This document shows, one piece after another, positions 25,512-33,951 of a stretch of DNA of 48,805 nt. This DNA is from Allomuricauda sp. (GTDB lineage: Bacteria; Bacteroidota; Bacteroidia; Flavobacteriales; Flavobacteriaceae). How positions within the stretch are numbered: the stretch's first letter is position 1; every line of letters starts with the position of its first letter. The stretch is from the NCBI GenBank assembly GCA_017795045.1, contig CP051244.1, forward strand, positions 489,528 through 538,332. Direction: 5' to 3'. The notes beneath the pieces are model-generated. The model was given only the letters and a program-made list of their open reading frames with translations. It did no database searches and was not told the origin of the DNA. The position numbers and the translations under genes were made by a program.

Positions 25512-26921
25512 CTAATTGTAACTTCTTGGTGCCAAAAACTGGGTGGTGGTAGTCTCAATGACCTCATCCCCACTATAGACCACTATCTTCAGTTTGTCTT
25601 TGTCCCCGGTCAATTCCGAAGCGTTGATCTCTATAAACAAAGTACCTTCGGTAAGTTCTTCCGCTGGCACCGTGAAGGTATCCTGGGACACCATTTTGAT
25701 GGTTCCCCTGTGCGAAATCAATTTAAAGGATACATTCTCAATATCCTTGGTGGTCTTGTTCACCAACTTGTAGGTGTACACATTGCTGATCATATTGTTC
25801 TCCTTGCGCTCATACAATTGTCCGGGTAAGCGAAGTATGTTCGCTTCCACCTCGTTTCGAAGGAAGAGCATCCCAATCAATATTCCAATGAGTACGGCAA
25901 GAACGGCTGTATATCCTTTCATTCTGGGCGTGAACCTGAACTTGTTGTTGTTCACGATTTCATCCTCACTGGCATACCGAATCAAGCCTTTGGGCTTGTC
26001 TATGCTTTCCATGATATGATCGCACTCATCAATACAGGCGGTGCAGTTGACACATTCCAGTTGCGTTCCATTACGGATATCTATTCCTGTGGGGCACACA
26101 TTAACGCATTGGAAGCAGTCGATACAATCGCCATGGCCCAACGCATCCCTATCCTCATTTTTTCGGAACTTTTTGCGGCCATTCTCGCCTTCCCCACGTT
26201 TATGATCATAGGCCACAACAATGGATTTATCATCCAACAAAACACCTTGGAGTCTTCCGTACGGACAGGCAATGATACAGACCTGTTCCCGGAACCACGC
26301 AAAAATAAAGTAGAACACTCCTGTAAAAATCAACAAGGGTACCATGGTACTTAAATGGGCCATTGGACCTTCGGTGATATACTGAATCAATCTATCGCTA
26401 CCGATCAAATAGGCCAAAAAGACGTTGGCTATCAAAAAAGAGATGATGAAAAAGATGATCCATTTCAACAAGCGTTTTCTAATTTTCCGGCCATTCCAGG
26501 GCGACTTGTCCAATCGCATCTGGGCTCCACGGTCACCATCAATCCAATACTCGATTCTCCGAAAGACCATTTCCAAAAAGATGGTCTGGGGGCACATCCA
26601 TCCGCAAAAAATACGGCCATAGGCCACGGTAAAAAGTGCAATGAAGACTACTCCTATGATCATGGAGACCACCACCAGGTGAAAATCCTGGGGCCAAAAT
26701 GGAAGTCCAAAGATATTGAAACGTCGTTCCAACACATTGAACATCAAAAATTGGTGTCCATTGATCTTGATAAAAGGGGCGGCCACCAAAAAGGCCAATA
26801 GCGCATAACTGACATACTTACGATAATCGTAATAGCGTCCACTTGGTTTTTTTGGGAAGACCCATGCCCTTTTACCCTCTTCGGAAATGGTTCCTATGGA
26901 GTCCCTAAAATTCTCTTCCAT
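25512..26921 (-). CDS. ccoG: CcoG (FixG/RdxA) polyferredoxin
   Basis: A 469-residue membrane protein with about five helices and two 4Fe-4S motifs: CIDCFQCVNVCP (about 264-275) and CVNCTACIDECD just after. A further CPQT and ACPYG lie earlier in the membrane part, and an Ig-like C-terminal domain follows. CcoG proteins reduce Cu(II) to Cu(I) for cbb3 copper-centre assembly. It is placed between ccoP and ccoH as in standard ccoGHIS clusters. Confidence 0.95.
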   Translation of the reverse strand: MEENFRDSIGTISEEGKRAWVFPKKPSGRYYDYRKYVSYALLAFLVAAPFIKINGHQFLMFNVLERRFNIFGLPFWPQDFHLVVVSMIIGVVFIALFTVAYGRIFCGWMCPQTIFLEMVFRRIEYWIDGDRGAQMRLDKSPWNGRKIRKRLLKWIIFFIISFLIANVFLAYLIGSDRLIQYITEGPMAHLSTMVPLLIFTGVFYFIFAWFREQVCIIACPYGRLQGVLLDDKSIVVAYDHKRGEGENGRKKFRKNEDRDALGHGDCIDCFQCVNVCPTGIDIRNGTQLECVNCTACIDECDHIMESIDKPKGLIRYASEDEIVNNNKFRFTPRMKGYTAVLAVLIGILIGMLFLRNEVEANILRLPGQLYERKENNMISNVYTYKLVNKTTKDIENVSFKLISHRGTIKMVSQDTFTVPAEELTEGTLFIEINASELTGDKDKLKIVVYSGDEVIETTTTQFLAPRSYN

Positions 26922-26966
26922 TGCATTTTTATTTGGCGAAAACCTATTGTTTTCCAGGCCCTGTTC

Positions 26967-27911
26967 TTATTCCATTACCACATTGGTGGAATCCAAAACC
27001 TGCTCCTCTGGTTGGGTCTGTGCAGGTTCCGGTGCATCCGGATCTACCCAAACATCGCCTTCAGGGGCTTTTGGATTGGCGGGAGTGGTTCCTCCCAAGC
27101 TTATCACATAACTGGCCACCTGGGCTATCTCTGCGGGCTTGAAGCTTTGCTTCCAGGCCACCATTCCCTTACCATCACGTCCTCCTTCTGAAATGGTATT
27201 GAACACATTCTTGATGCCTCCACCCAAAATCCAATGATCATCGGTCAGGTTGGGGCCAATTCCCCCACCACCATCAGCCATATGGCAAACCACACAGCTA
27301 GTGGTAAAAATCTTTTCCCCTGCACTTAGATCAGATGCGTCTGTCAACAATTCTACCGTACTGGCATCCACCAAATCCTTGGCATTTTTCTTGTACTCTT
27401 CAATCTCAATTTTGGCAGCGGCCACTTCTTGGTCATACTCCTCCGCTTGGGTATACTCCCCAACAACATGGAACCTGACCAGATAGACAACTCCAAAAAT
27501 AATGGTACCATAGAAAAGGTATACCCACCAAGGTGGCAATACGTTGTCCAACTCCCGGATTCCATCATAGTTGTGGTCCATGATGATTTCCCCTTCACGC
27601 TCTATGGATTTGGTCTTGGTTAGGCGTTGATACAGGTTTTTGGCCCATTTCCACTCCAATTTCCTGTTCTTACTGGCGAGGTACTTCTCCTTACCTTCTT
27701 CACTAAGGGTCTGGAACATGATGTTCTCAATGGAACTCAGGATAAGTTCAATGGCAATGAGAATCATCAACACCAAAAGCAGGAAAAACTGCGTGATGGG
27801 GTATTCTATGATGGCTGGTTTATCACCAGAGTCTATAAAGTACTCCATCAATCCGAAGATTAGAAAGAAGAGTACGGGTACGCGTATCCACCAGGGTGTT
27901 CTTGTGCTCAT
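26967..27911 (-). CDS. ccoP: Cytochrome cbb3 oxidase subunit III, single-haem CcoP
   Basis: A 314-residue membrane-anchored cytochrome c. Two N-terminal helices (about 8-25 and 42-58) precede the FixP_N segment DHNYDGIRELDNVLPPWW (112-129) and a third helix. Only one haem motif is present, CVVCH (206-210), with a candidate axial Met250. Most proteobacterial CcoP have two such domains. An acidic, Pro-rich tail follows the haem domain. The protein feeds electrons to CcoO/CcoN. Confidence 0.93.
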   Translation of the reverse strand: MSTRTPWWIRVPVLFFLIFGLMEYFIDSGDKPAIIEYPITQFFLLLVLMILIAIELILSSIENIMFQTLSEEGKEKYLASKNRKLEWKWAKNLYQRLTKTKSIEREGEIIMDHNYDGIRELDNVLPPWWVYLFYGTIIFGVVYLVRFHVVGEYTQAEEYDQEVAAAKIEIEEYKKNAKDLVDASTVELLTDASDLSAGEKIFTTSCVVCHMADGGGGIGPNLTDDHWILGGGIKNVFNTISEGGRDGKGMVAWKQSFKPAEIAQVASYVISLGGTTPANPKAPEGDVWVDPDAPEPAQTQPEEQVLDSTNVVME

Positions 27912-27915
27912 AATA

Positions 27916-28104
27916 TTATAGTTTGTTGTGTTGATCGTTATGGTCCAATGGCAATTCTCCCATCTCCTTCACATGCTCTTTGGAGGCGGTAAACACCCAC
28001 CAAAAGAGAAGTACAAAAAACACGAAGAAGATCAAGAGGGAAATCATGGGGTAGTTGGCCACCCCTTCGATAGTTTCCATATGGTTCTTTACAAATTTCA
28101 ACAT
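27916..28104 (-). CDS. ccoQ: CcoQ-like cbb3 oxidase subunit
   Basis: A 62-residue protein with one membrane helix (PMISLLIFFVFFVLLFWWVF, about 19-38) and a charged, His/Asp-rich C-terminus. Size, topology and position between ccoNO and ccoP match CcoQ/FixQ, which stabilises the oxidase. It ends 4 bp before ccoP. The 121 bp upstream are AT-rich with short imperfect repeats (TCTTGATTC/TCTTGCTTC) and a GACTTTAAAGTC palindrome at 28143-28154; no gene is seen there. Confidence 0.85.
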   Translation of the reverse strand: MLKFVKNHMETIEGVANYPMISLLIFFVFFVLLFWWVFTASKEHVKEMGELPLDHNDQHNKL

Positions 28105-28225
28105 GGTTATGTTAGATTATAGAGACAAGAATCAATACGTAAGACTTTAAAGTCATTTTAATTTTAGTCTTGCTTCTTGACTCTTGATTCATGATTTCTT
28201 TTTACTCTTTATTTTCTGATAACAG

Positions 28226-30406
28226 TTATTCTGCTTCCTTGATCTTGATATCCGTACCCAAACGTTGTAGGTAGGCTATGAGTGACACAATCTCACGATC
28301 TTTCATTTCCACAAAGTCCTCACCATTTTCCTCCGCATATTTCTTATCGGCCTCATAGGTCTTCACAAATTCAGGATCGGCATATAGATTTTTCTCTATC
28401 TGCTCTGCTTGTTCTGCCATGGATTGTGGAGCATTGGCAATATCCTCATCTGTATAAGGCACTCCCAATTTGACCATGGCCTCCATTTTGGATTGGACCC
28501 CACTACGATCGTGCTCGTTCTTCACCAACCACTGGTAGGCGGGCATAATGGACCCTGCGGAAGTACTTTGCGGATCGTACATATGGTTCAAGTGCCAGTT
28601 GTCCGAATACTTTCCACCGACCCTCAACAAATCGGGCCCTGTACGTTTACTTCCCCAAAGGAAAGGGTGATCATACACAAACTCTCCGGCCTTGGCATAT
28701 TCACCATAGCGTTCCACCTCGCTTCTGAAGGGTCTTACCATTTGGGAGTGACAGCCTACACATCCTTCCCGGATATAGAGGTCACGTCCCTCCAACTCCA
28801 ATGGGGTGTATGGTTTTACACTGGTAATGGTTGGGATGTTCGACTTCACCAAAATGGTTGGGACAATCTGTACGATACCCCCGATCAAAATGGCAATGGT
28901 GGCCAAGATGGTCAATTGCACAGGTTTTCTCTCCAACCAGTTGTGGAAGGTTTCCCCGGCCACACGTTTTTTGGACACACGCTCCAAAGCGGGTGCTTCG
29001 GCCAATTCGTCCTCTACCTTGCTACCTGACCTGATGGTCTGTACCACATTGTACAGCAACACGAACATACCCAAAATGTACAAGCTACCTCCTATGGCCC
29101 TCATCCAATACATGGGGATGATCTGGGTAACCGTCTCCAAGAAGTTACCGTATACCAAGGTTCCATCTGGGTTGAAATCTTTCCACATCAAAGCTTGGGT
29201 AAATCCGGCCACATACATGGGCAGTGCATAGAGCACAATACCCAAGGTACCTATCCAAAAATGGAAGTTGGCCAATCCTTTGGAGTATAGGGTGGTCTTG
29301 AACATTCTGGGAACCAACCAATAGATCATTCCAAAGGTCAAGAACCCGTTCCAGGCCAACGCCCCAACGTGTACGTGGGCAATGATCCAATCACTGAAGT
29401 GGGCAATGGCGTTCACATTTTTCAGGGAAAGCATGGGACCTTCAAAGGTGGCCATACCATATCCTGTAATGGCCACTACCATAAACTTCAGGGTGGCATC
29501 ACTTCGAACCTTATCCCAAACACCTCTTAAGGTCAATAGTCCATTGATCATACCTCCCCAAGAAGGTGCTATCAACATTACAGAAAAGACTACACCAAGA
29601 TTTTGGGCCCAATCGGGCAGTGAGGAATACAACAAGTGGTGAGGCCCAGCCCAGATATAAATGAATATCAACGACCAGAAGTGTACTATGGACAATCGAT
29701 AGGAATAGATGGGTCTATTGGCCGCTTTGGGCACAAAGTAATACATCAATCCCAAGAAAGGCGTTGTCAAGAAAAAGGCCACCGCATTGTGTCCGTACCA
29801 CCACTGTACCAAAGCATCCTGTACCCCGGCATAAACGGAGTAACTCTTCAATGCTGATACGGGCAGCTCCAAACTATTGAAAATATGTAATACCGCAACA
29901 GTTACAAAGGTGGCCAAGTAGAACCAGATGGCCACATACAGGTGTCGTTGTCTACGTTTTAGGATGGTCCCGATAAGGTTCCAACCAAAAACCACCCAAA
30001 CCACGGCAATGGCCAAGTCAATGGGCCACTCGAGCTCAGCATACTCCTTGGAGGTAGTGTACCCCAACGGGAGCGTAATGGCCGCCGCCACAATGATCAA
30101 TTGCCAGCCCCAGAAGTTGATATTGCTCAGGGCATCACTGAACATCCTGGCTTTTAGCAAACGCTGGGTGGAATAATAGACTCCAGCAAAAATGGCATTT
30201 CCCACAAAGGCAAAGATGACCGCATTGGTGTGCAACGGACGTAAACGCCCAAAGCTCAACCACGAAATGCCATCCGTGACATTGGGAAATAAAAACATGA
30301 AGGCCAATAAAAGCCCCACGGCCATACCTACAACGCCCCAAAGCATGGTGGCGTACAAGAACTTTTGCACGATTTTGTTATCGTAGCGAAACTGTTGAAT
30401 TTCCAT
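28226..30406 (-). CDS. ccoNO: Fused CcoN-CcoO cytochrome cbb3 oxidase subunit I/II
   Basis: A 726-residue fusion of the catalytic subunit and the first cytochrome c subunit. The CcoN part (about 1-460, 12 helices) shows metal-binding histidines: His59 (PLHTNAV), His206 in GHNAV, PHH (256-257), and AHVHVG (344-346). After a linker and one helix, the CcoO part has a single haem motif CVGCH (549-553) and axial-Met region SIMPAY near 627. The enzyme reduces oxygen with high affinity and pumps protons. The fusion is typical of Bacteroidota. It starts 2 bp after ccoS. Confidence 0.97.
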   Translation of the reverse strand: MEIQQFRYDNKIVQKFLYATMLWGVVGMAVGLLLAFMFLFPNVTDGISWLSFGRLRPLHTNAVIFAFVGNAIFAGVYYSTQRLLKARMFSDALSNINFWGWQLIIVAAAITLPLGYTTSKEYAELEWPIDLAIAVVWVVFGWNLIGTILKRRQRHLYVAIWFYLATFVTVAVLHIFNSLELPVSALKSYSVYAGVQDALVQWWYGHNAVAFFLTTPFLGLMYYFVPKAANRPIYSYRLSIVHFWSLIFIYIWAGPHHLLYSSLPDWAQNLGVVFSVMLIAPSWGGMINGLLTLRGVWDKVRSDATLKFMVVAITGYGMATFEGPMLSLKNVNAIAHFSDWIIAHVHVGALAWNGFLTFGMIYWLVPRMFKTTLYSKGLANFHFWIGTLGIVLYALPMYVAGFTQALMWKDFNPDGTLVYGNFLETVTQIIPMYWMRAIGGSLYILGMFVLLYNVVQTIRSGSKVEDELAEAPALERVSKKRVAGETFHNWLERKPVQLTILATIAILIGGIVQIVPTILVKSNIPTITSVKPYTPLELEGRDLYIREGCVGCHSQMVRPFRSEVERYGEYAKAGEFVYDHPFLWGSKRTGPDLLRVGGKYSDNWHLNHMYDPQSTSAGSIMPAYQWLVKNEHDRSGVQSKMEAMVKLGVPYTDEDIANAPQSMAEQAEQIEKNLYADPEFVKTYEADKKYAEENGEDFVEMKDREIVSLIAYLQRLGTDIKIKEAE

Positions 30407-30408
30407 AT

Positions 30409-30618
30409 TTATTGGTTTGTACTTTCTGTTTGTTTGATTTGTTTTTTATTCTGATCGGGATTGTCCGTATCCTTGCGAAGCTCATCATCAAAAAGCATCC
30501 GTACCGAAGGGGTATACACATCATCATACTGTCCTTTTTTCACCGAAAACACAAAAGCGGCAAAAAAGCAGACGGCAACCGAGATGCTGATGGCCAGTAA
30601 AACATAAATAACACTCAT
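30409..30618 (-). CDS. ccoS: CcoS cbb3 maturation protein
   Basis: A 69-residue protein with one N-terminal helix (SVIYVLLAISISVAVCFFAAFVF) and the family segment VKKGQYDDVYTPSVRMLFDDE (about 26-46). CcoS is needed to insert haem b and copper into CcoN. It is the first gene of the cco operon and lies directly below a strong FNR-type promoter, so maturation factor and oxidase are made together. Confidence 0.92.
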   Translation of the reverse strand: MSVIYVLLAISISVAVCFFAAFVFSVKKGQYDDVYTPSVRMLFDDELRKDTDNPDQNKKQIKQTESTNQ

Positions 30619-30638
30619 ACCTTATCCTAATTTAGGCG

Positions 30639-30681
30639 TAAAACTACTATGGTGACGCTGCGCAAAAAATGACATATGTCA
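30639..30681 (-). promoter_or_regulatory. FNR-type promoter of the ccoS-ccoNOQPGH operon
   Basis: The dyad TGACATATGTCA (30670-30681) is a perfect palindrome, the best in the window. The -7 box TAGTTTTA (30639-30646; 5 of 6 defined bases) starts 29.5 bp from the centre. It lies between the ccoI stop and the ccoS start, so cco has a promoter separate from ccoI. Confidence 0.84.
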
Positions 30682-30690
30682 GCTTTCGTC

Positions 30691-33063
30691 TTATTTTAAT
30701 CTTTTGCCCAAAATATTGGTGCAAACGGTTGTAAAAGCCACTATACTGATGGAACTCAACGGCATCAAAATAGCAGCTATCACAGGTTGTAATTGACCTG
30801 TTACGGCAAAGTACAGCCCTACAATATTATAGCACAAAGAGAGCATAAAGCTCAACTTGATGACCTGAATGGATTTTTTGGACAGTTGCATAAAGGTGGG
30901 CAGCTTGCCCAAACTTGAGGCATCCATAATGCCATCACAGGCTGGCGAGAACACATTGACATTTTCCGAAACGGCCACCCCAACATTGCTCTGGGCCAGT
31001 GCCCCGGCGTCATTCAATCCGTCCCCAACCATGAGCACCTGATGGGATTTCTGCATTTTCCCGATATATTCCAATTTATCCTCCGGTTTCTGATTGAACA
31101 GCATTTGCGCTTGGGATGGAAGTATTTTTTCCAATTGTTCCCGTTCGCCGTCATTGTCCCCAGAAAGGATTCCCACTTCCATGTAGGAGGCCAAGTCCGC
31201 AAAGATTTCCTTTACGCCATCCCGATAAGTGTTCTTGAATACAAATCGACCCTTAACATCCTCATCCGAGCTTACATAGACTGCTGTATTGGCCAATTCC
31301 GCAGTTGTTTCTTTTCCCACATAGGTGGCCGACCCCACTTTTATGGAATGCTGATTGGCCCTACCCTCGATACCCTTACCCGTATGTTCTTGGAACTCAT
31401 CCAGGGTCATAATGGCATTGGATTTCAGGATATCGTATAAAGAACGGCTCAACGGATGGTTCGAGGCCCTAAGTGTGGTCTTCAACAAGGCGGTCTCCTC
31501 CGTTGTCAATTCCACCCCTTCATACAAAATAGTTTCGCGCTTCGTGGTGGTCAAAGTCCCTGTCTTGTCAAAAATGGCCATGTCTATTTGGGCCAATCGC
31601 TCAATGACATTGGTGTTCTTCAGATAAAATCTATGCTTTCCAAAAATGCGAAGCATATTCCCCAAGGTAAAAGGGGCTGCCAGTGCAATGGCACAAGGAC
31701 AGGCTATGATCAACACCGCTGTAAACACATTGAGTGCCATACTGGAATCATGGTACAACCAAAATGCCGTTGCCAAAAATGCGATGGTGAGCACGGCAAT
31801 GGTAAAACGCTTGCCAATGCGGTCCGTAAGGGTCTGGAACTGACTTGCCTTGTCCTTTGAAAAAACCGAGTTTCCCCACAACTGGGTCAGGTAACTTTGT
31901 GATACGGACTTGAGCACCTCCACTTCCAAAACCCCGGATAGCTGTTTACCCCCAGCGAAAAGTTTTTCCCCATATTCCTTGAAAACCGCTTGGGATTCCC
32001 CCGTCACAAAACTATAATCCACTTCGGCCGTGCCCTTGATCAAGATACAGTCCACAGGAATAATTTCCTGACTTCGAATCAGAATCCGGTCACCCTTCTT
32101 TATTTTGTATATCTGGATATCCTCTTCCTTTTCATCCGTACCCAATCGGGTCACCGCAATGGGAAAGTAGGATTTGTAGTCCCGCTCAAAAGATAGGTAG
32201 GCATAGGTCTTTTGCTGAAAGAATTTCCCCAGCAACAAAAAGAAAACCAGACCCGTTAGGCTATCGAAGAAGCCAGAACCCAAATCCAAGGCCACATCCA
32301 TGGTACTTCGCAGAAAAAGCACCAAGATTCCCAAGGCAATGGGCACATCTATGTTCAGCAGTTTGGAGCGAAGCCCTTTGTAGGCGGAAACAAAGTAATC
32401 CTGCGCCGCATAAAATACAACGGGCAGGGAGAAGGCGAACATCAACCAACGGAACACTCCCTTGTACTGATCCAACCAAAACTCCTCCACTTCAAAGTAT
32501 TCAGGAAAGGAAAGTAGCATTACGTTGCCAAAGGCAAATCCGGCAACCCCCAATTTGTAGATAAGTGACCTGTCTACCGTATTCTTTTTACCCTCCAGAG
32601 TCTCCAAGGATATATTGGGTTCGTACCCAATGCTCCCCAGTAACAATACCAGGGCCTTTAATGAGAAATCCCCAGTTTTGTAGGTAACCCGGATGGTTTT
32701 CTTGGGAAAGTCGACCTGCGATACCGTAATCGCCGGATGCAGACGGTTTAAGTTTTCCAGCACCCAGATACAGGAACTACAGTGTATGGAAGGAATCATC
32801 AGACTGACCACCTGTACCCCCTCTTCATTGAATTCCACCAGCTTTTCCACAATCTCCTGGTTGTCCAGAAAATTGTATTTACCACGCAATTCATTGGGTG
32901 TGGTCCCGGCCTTGGCCTCTATCTCATAGAATGTGGACAGACCATTGGACGAAAATATTTCATAGACGGTCTTACAGCCGTTGCAACAGAACTCCTTTTC
33001 GTCAAACTGCACCCCATTTTTTCCGCACTCATCCCCACAATGATAACAGGTTGTGTTTGCCAT
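30691..33063 (-). CDS. ccoI: CcoI/FixI copper-transporting P1B-type ATPase
   Basis: A 790-residue P1B ATPase that exports Cu across the inner membrane for cbb3 metallation. The N-terminus has a Cys-rich segment (CYHCGDEC and FCCNGC, about 6-31), then an HMA domain with SIHCSSC (about 91-97), eight helices, VTGES in the actuator domain, the copper-site CPCA, the phosphorylation motif DKTGTLT and VGDGLND. It is divergent from fnr, and both genes use one dyad. Confidence 0.95.
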   Translation of the reverse strand: MANTTCYHCGDECGKNGVQFDEKEFCCNGCKTVYEIFSSNGLSTFYEIEAKAGTTPNELRGKYNFLDNQEIVEKLVEFNEEGVQVVSLMIPSIHCSSCIWVLENLNRLHPAITVSQVDFPKKTIRVTYKTGDFSLKALVLLLGSIGYEPNISLETLEGKKNTVDRSLIYKLGVAGFAFGNVMLLSFPEYFEVEEFWLDQYKGVFRWLMFAFSLPVVFYAAQDYFVSAYKGLRSKLLNIDVPIALGILVLFLRSTMDVALDLGSGFFDSLTGLVFFLLLGKFFQQKTYAYLSFERDYKSYFPIAVTRLGTDEKEEDIQIYKIKKGDRILIRSQEIIPVDCILIKGTAEVDYSFVTGESQAVFKEYGEKLFAGGKQLSGVLEVEVLKSVSQSYLTQLWGNSVFSKDKASQFQTLTDRIGKRFTIAVLTIAFLATAFWLYHDSSMALNVFTAVLIIACPCAIALAAPFTLGNMLRIFGKHRFYLKNTNVIERLAQIDMAIFDKTGTLTTTKRETILYEGVELTTEETALLKTTLRASNHPLSRSLYDILKSNAIMTLDEFQEHTGKGIEGRANQHSIKVGSATYVGKETTAELANTAVYVSSDEDVKGRFVFKNTYRDGVKEIFADLASYMEVGILSGDNDGEREQLEKILPSQAQMLFNQKPEDKLEYIGKMQKSHQVLMVGDGLNDAGALAQSNVGVAVSENVNVFSPACDGIMDASSLGKLPTFMQLSKKSIQVIKLSFMLSLCYNIVGLYFAVTGQLQPVIAAILMPLSSISIVAFTTVCTNILGKRLK

Positions 33064-33084
33064 TTACATTTGCTTTACCTAATG

Positions 33085-33127
33085 CAAATTTGTAATACTC
33101 TTCTTCCTAAAAATATGACATTTATCA
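33085..33127 (-). promoter_or_regulatory. FNR-type promoter of ccoI
   Basis: The dyad TGACATTTATCA (33116-33127), centre 33121.5, is shared with fnr. The minus-strand -7 box CAAATTTG (33085-33092; 5 of 6 defined bases) starts 29.5 bp from the centre, the mirror image of the fnr arrangement. Confidence 0.75.
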
Positions 33128-33158
33128 GTAGTCTGTAAAATTATAAGCCTTAAATTTG
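33116..33158 (+). promoter_or_regulatory. FNR-type promoter of fnr (autoregulatory)
   Basis: The same dyad (33116-33127) followed by a perfect -7 box TAAATTTG (33151-33158) at 29.5 bp. It predicts positive autoregulation of the regulator, with a leader of about 20 nt. Confidence 0.82.
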
Positions 33159-33181
33159 AGGAGTCAGGTAAATAGATTGGT

Positions 33182-33871
33182 ATGGAAAGTAGATGTGAAA
33201 ATTGTATTATAAGACAATTCAATTCGTTGCGCGCCATGAGCAAGGAAGAATTGAAACAAGTTTCCAATTCCAAAACCACCAAAATCCTGAAAAAAGGGGA
33301 ACCTCTCTTTGAGGAGGGCGATAAGCTCAATGGCGTATATTGCGTCCGTAATGGGGTTTCCAAACTTTCCAAACTCAGTGCCAACGGCAAAGATCAGATT
33401 GTAAAACTGGCATCCAAAGGAGAGGTCATTGGGCAACGCTCCGTAATCGCCCAGGAAAATACCAATCTTTCGGCCATTGCGGTCAGCGACATGGAGGTTT
33501 GCTTTATTCCGAAAGAGACCATTACCCATACCCTCCAGAAGAATCCAAACTTCACCTTGGAAGTGCTCCGACACATGGCACATGACCTTAAGGAGGCCGA
33601 TGACGTAATTGTGAATATCTCCCAAAAAACGGTAAAACAACGCATTGCAGAGGCCATCCTATACTTGAAGAACAATTTTGGTGAGGACAAAGATGGGTTT
33701 CTGGCCCTGACCCTTTCCCGGGAGGATATTTCCAACGTGGTGGGAACGGCCACCGAATCTGCTATCCGTATTATTTCCGAATTCAAGAAAAAGGGACTTA
33801 TCCACACTTCTGGAAAGAAAATCGGCATCAAGGACGAAAAAAAACTCCAGGATATGGTCGAAGGATTTTAA
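33182..33871 (+). CDS. fnr: Crp/Fnr-family regulator, FNR-like oxygen sensor
   Basis: A 229-residue regulator. Cysteines are Cys5, Cys8, Cys54 and Cys107. Aligned by eye to E. coli FNR, Cys5-x2-Cys8 match Cys20 and Cys23, and Cys107 in EVCFIPKET matches Cys122. The third ligand (Cys29) is replaced by Asn14, while Cys54 (VYCVRNG) is new. The cyclic-nucleotide-like fold (about 20-130) is followed by a dimer helix and an HTH at about 177-206. Recognition-helix Glu192 and Arg196 match the FNR/CRP residues that read TGA; the FNR Ser is Ile195. It likely activates the eight FNR-type promoters here, including its own. Confidence 0.9.
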   Translation: MESRCENCIIRQFNSLRAMSKEELKQVSNSKTTKILKKGEPLFEEGDKLNGVYCVRNGVSKLSKLSANGKDQIVKLASKGEVIGQRSVIAQENTNLSAIAVSDMEVCFIPKETITHTLQKNPNFTLEVLRHMAHDLKEADDVIVNISQKTVKQRIAEAILYLKNNFGEDKDGFLALTLSREDISNVVGTATESAIRIISEFKKKGLIHTSGKKIGIKDEKKLQDMVEGF

Positions 33872-33884
33872 GCTCCTCTTAAAA
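33866..33884 (+). terminator. Weak hairpin over the fnr stop codon
   Basis: TTTTAAG-CTCCT-CTTAAAA gives a 7-bp, AT-rich stem that includes the fnr TAA. It lacks a T-run, so termination here is only possible. The next FNR-type dyad starts 2 bp later. Confidence 0.3.
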
Positions 33885-33886
33885 CC

Positions 33887-33929
33887 TGACAATTATCATA
33901 GTATCACCGAGGCTGCGAATATAATTTTA
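33887..33929 (+). promoter_or_regulatory. FNR-type promoter of the third USP gene
   Basis: Dyad TGACAATTATCA (33887-33898), centre 33892.5. The -7 box TAATTTTA (33922-33929; 5 of 6 defined bases) starts 29.5 bp from the centre. The predicted leader is about 18 nt. Confidence 0.8.
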
Positions 33930-33951
33930 CCTCACATTAATCGCTGCCCAG

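Noticed and set aside
28105..28225. Short TCTTGATTC-like repeats between ccoNO and ccoQ as a CRISPR or regulatory array.
   Set aside because: Units are imperfect, unequally spaced and without unique spacers of constant length; this is simple AT-rich drift.
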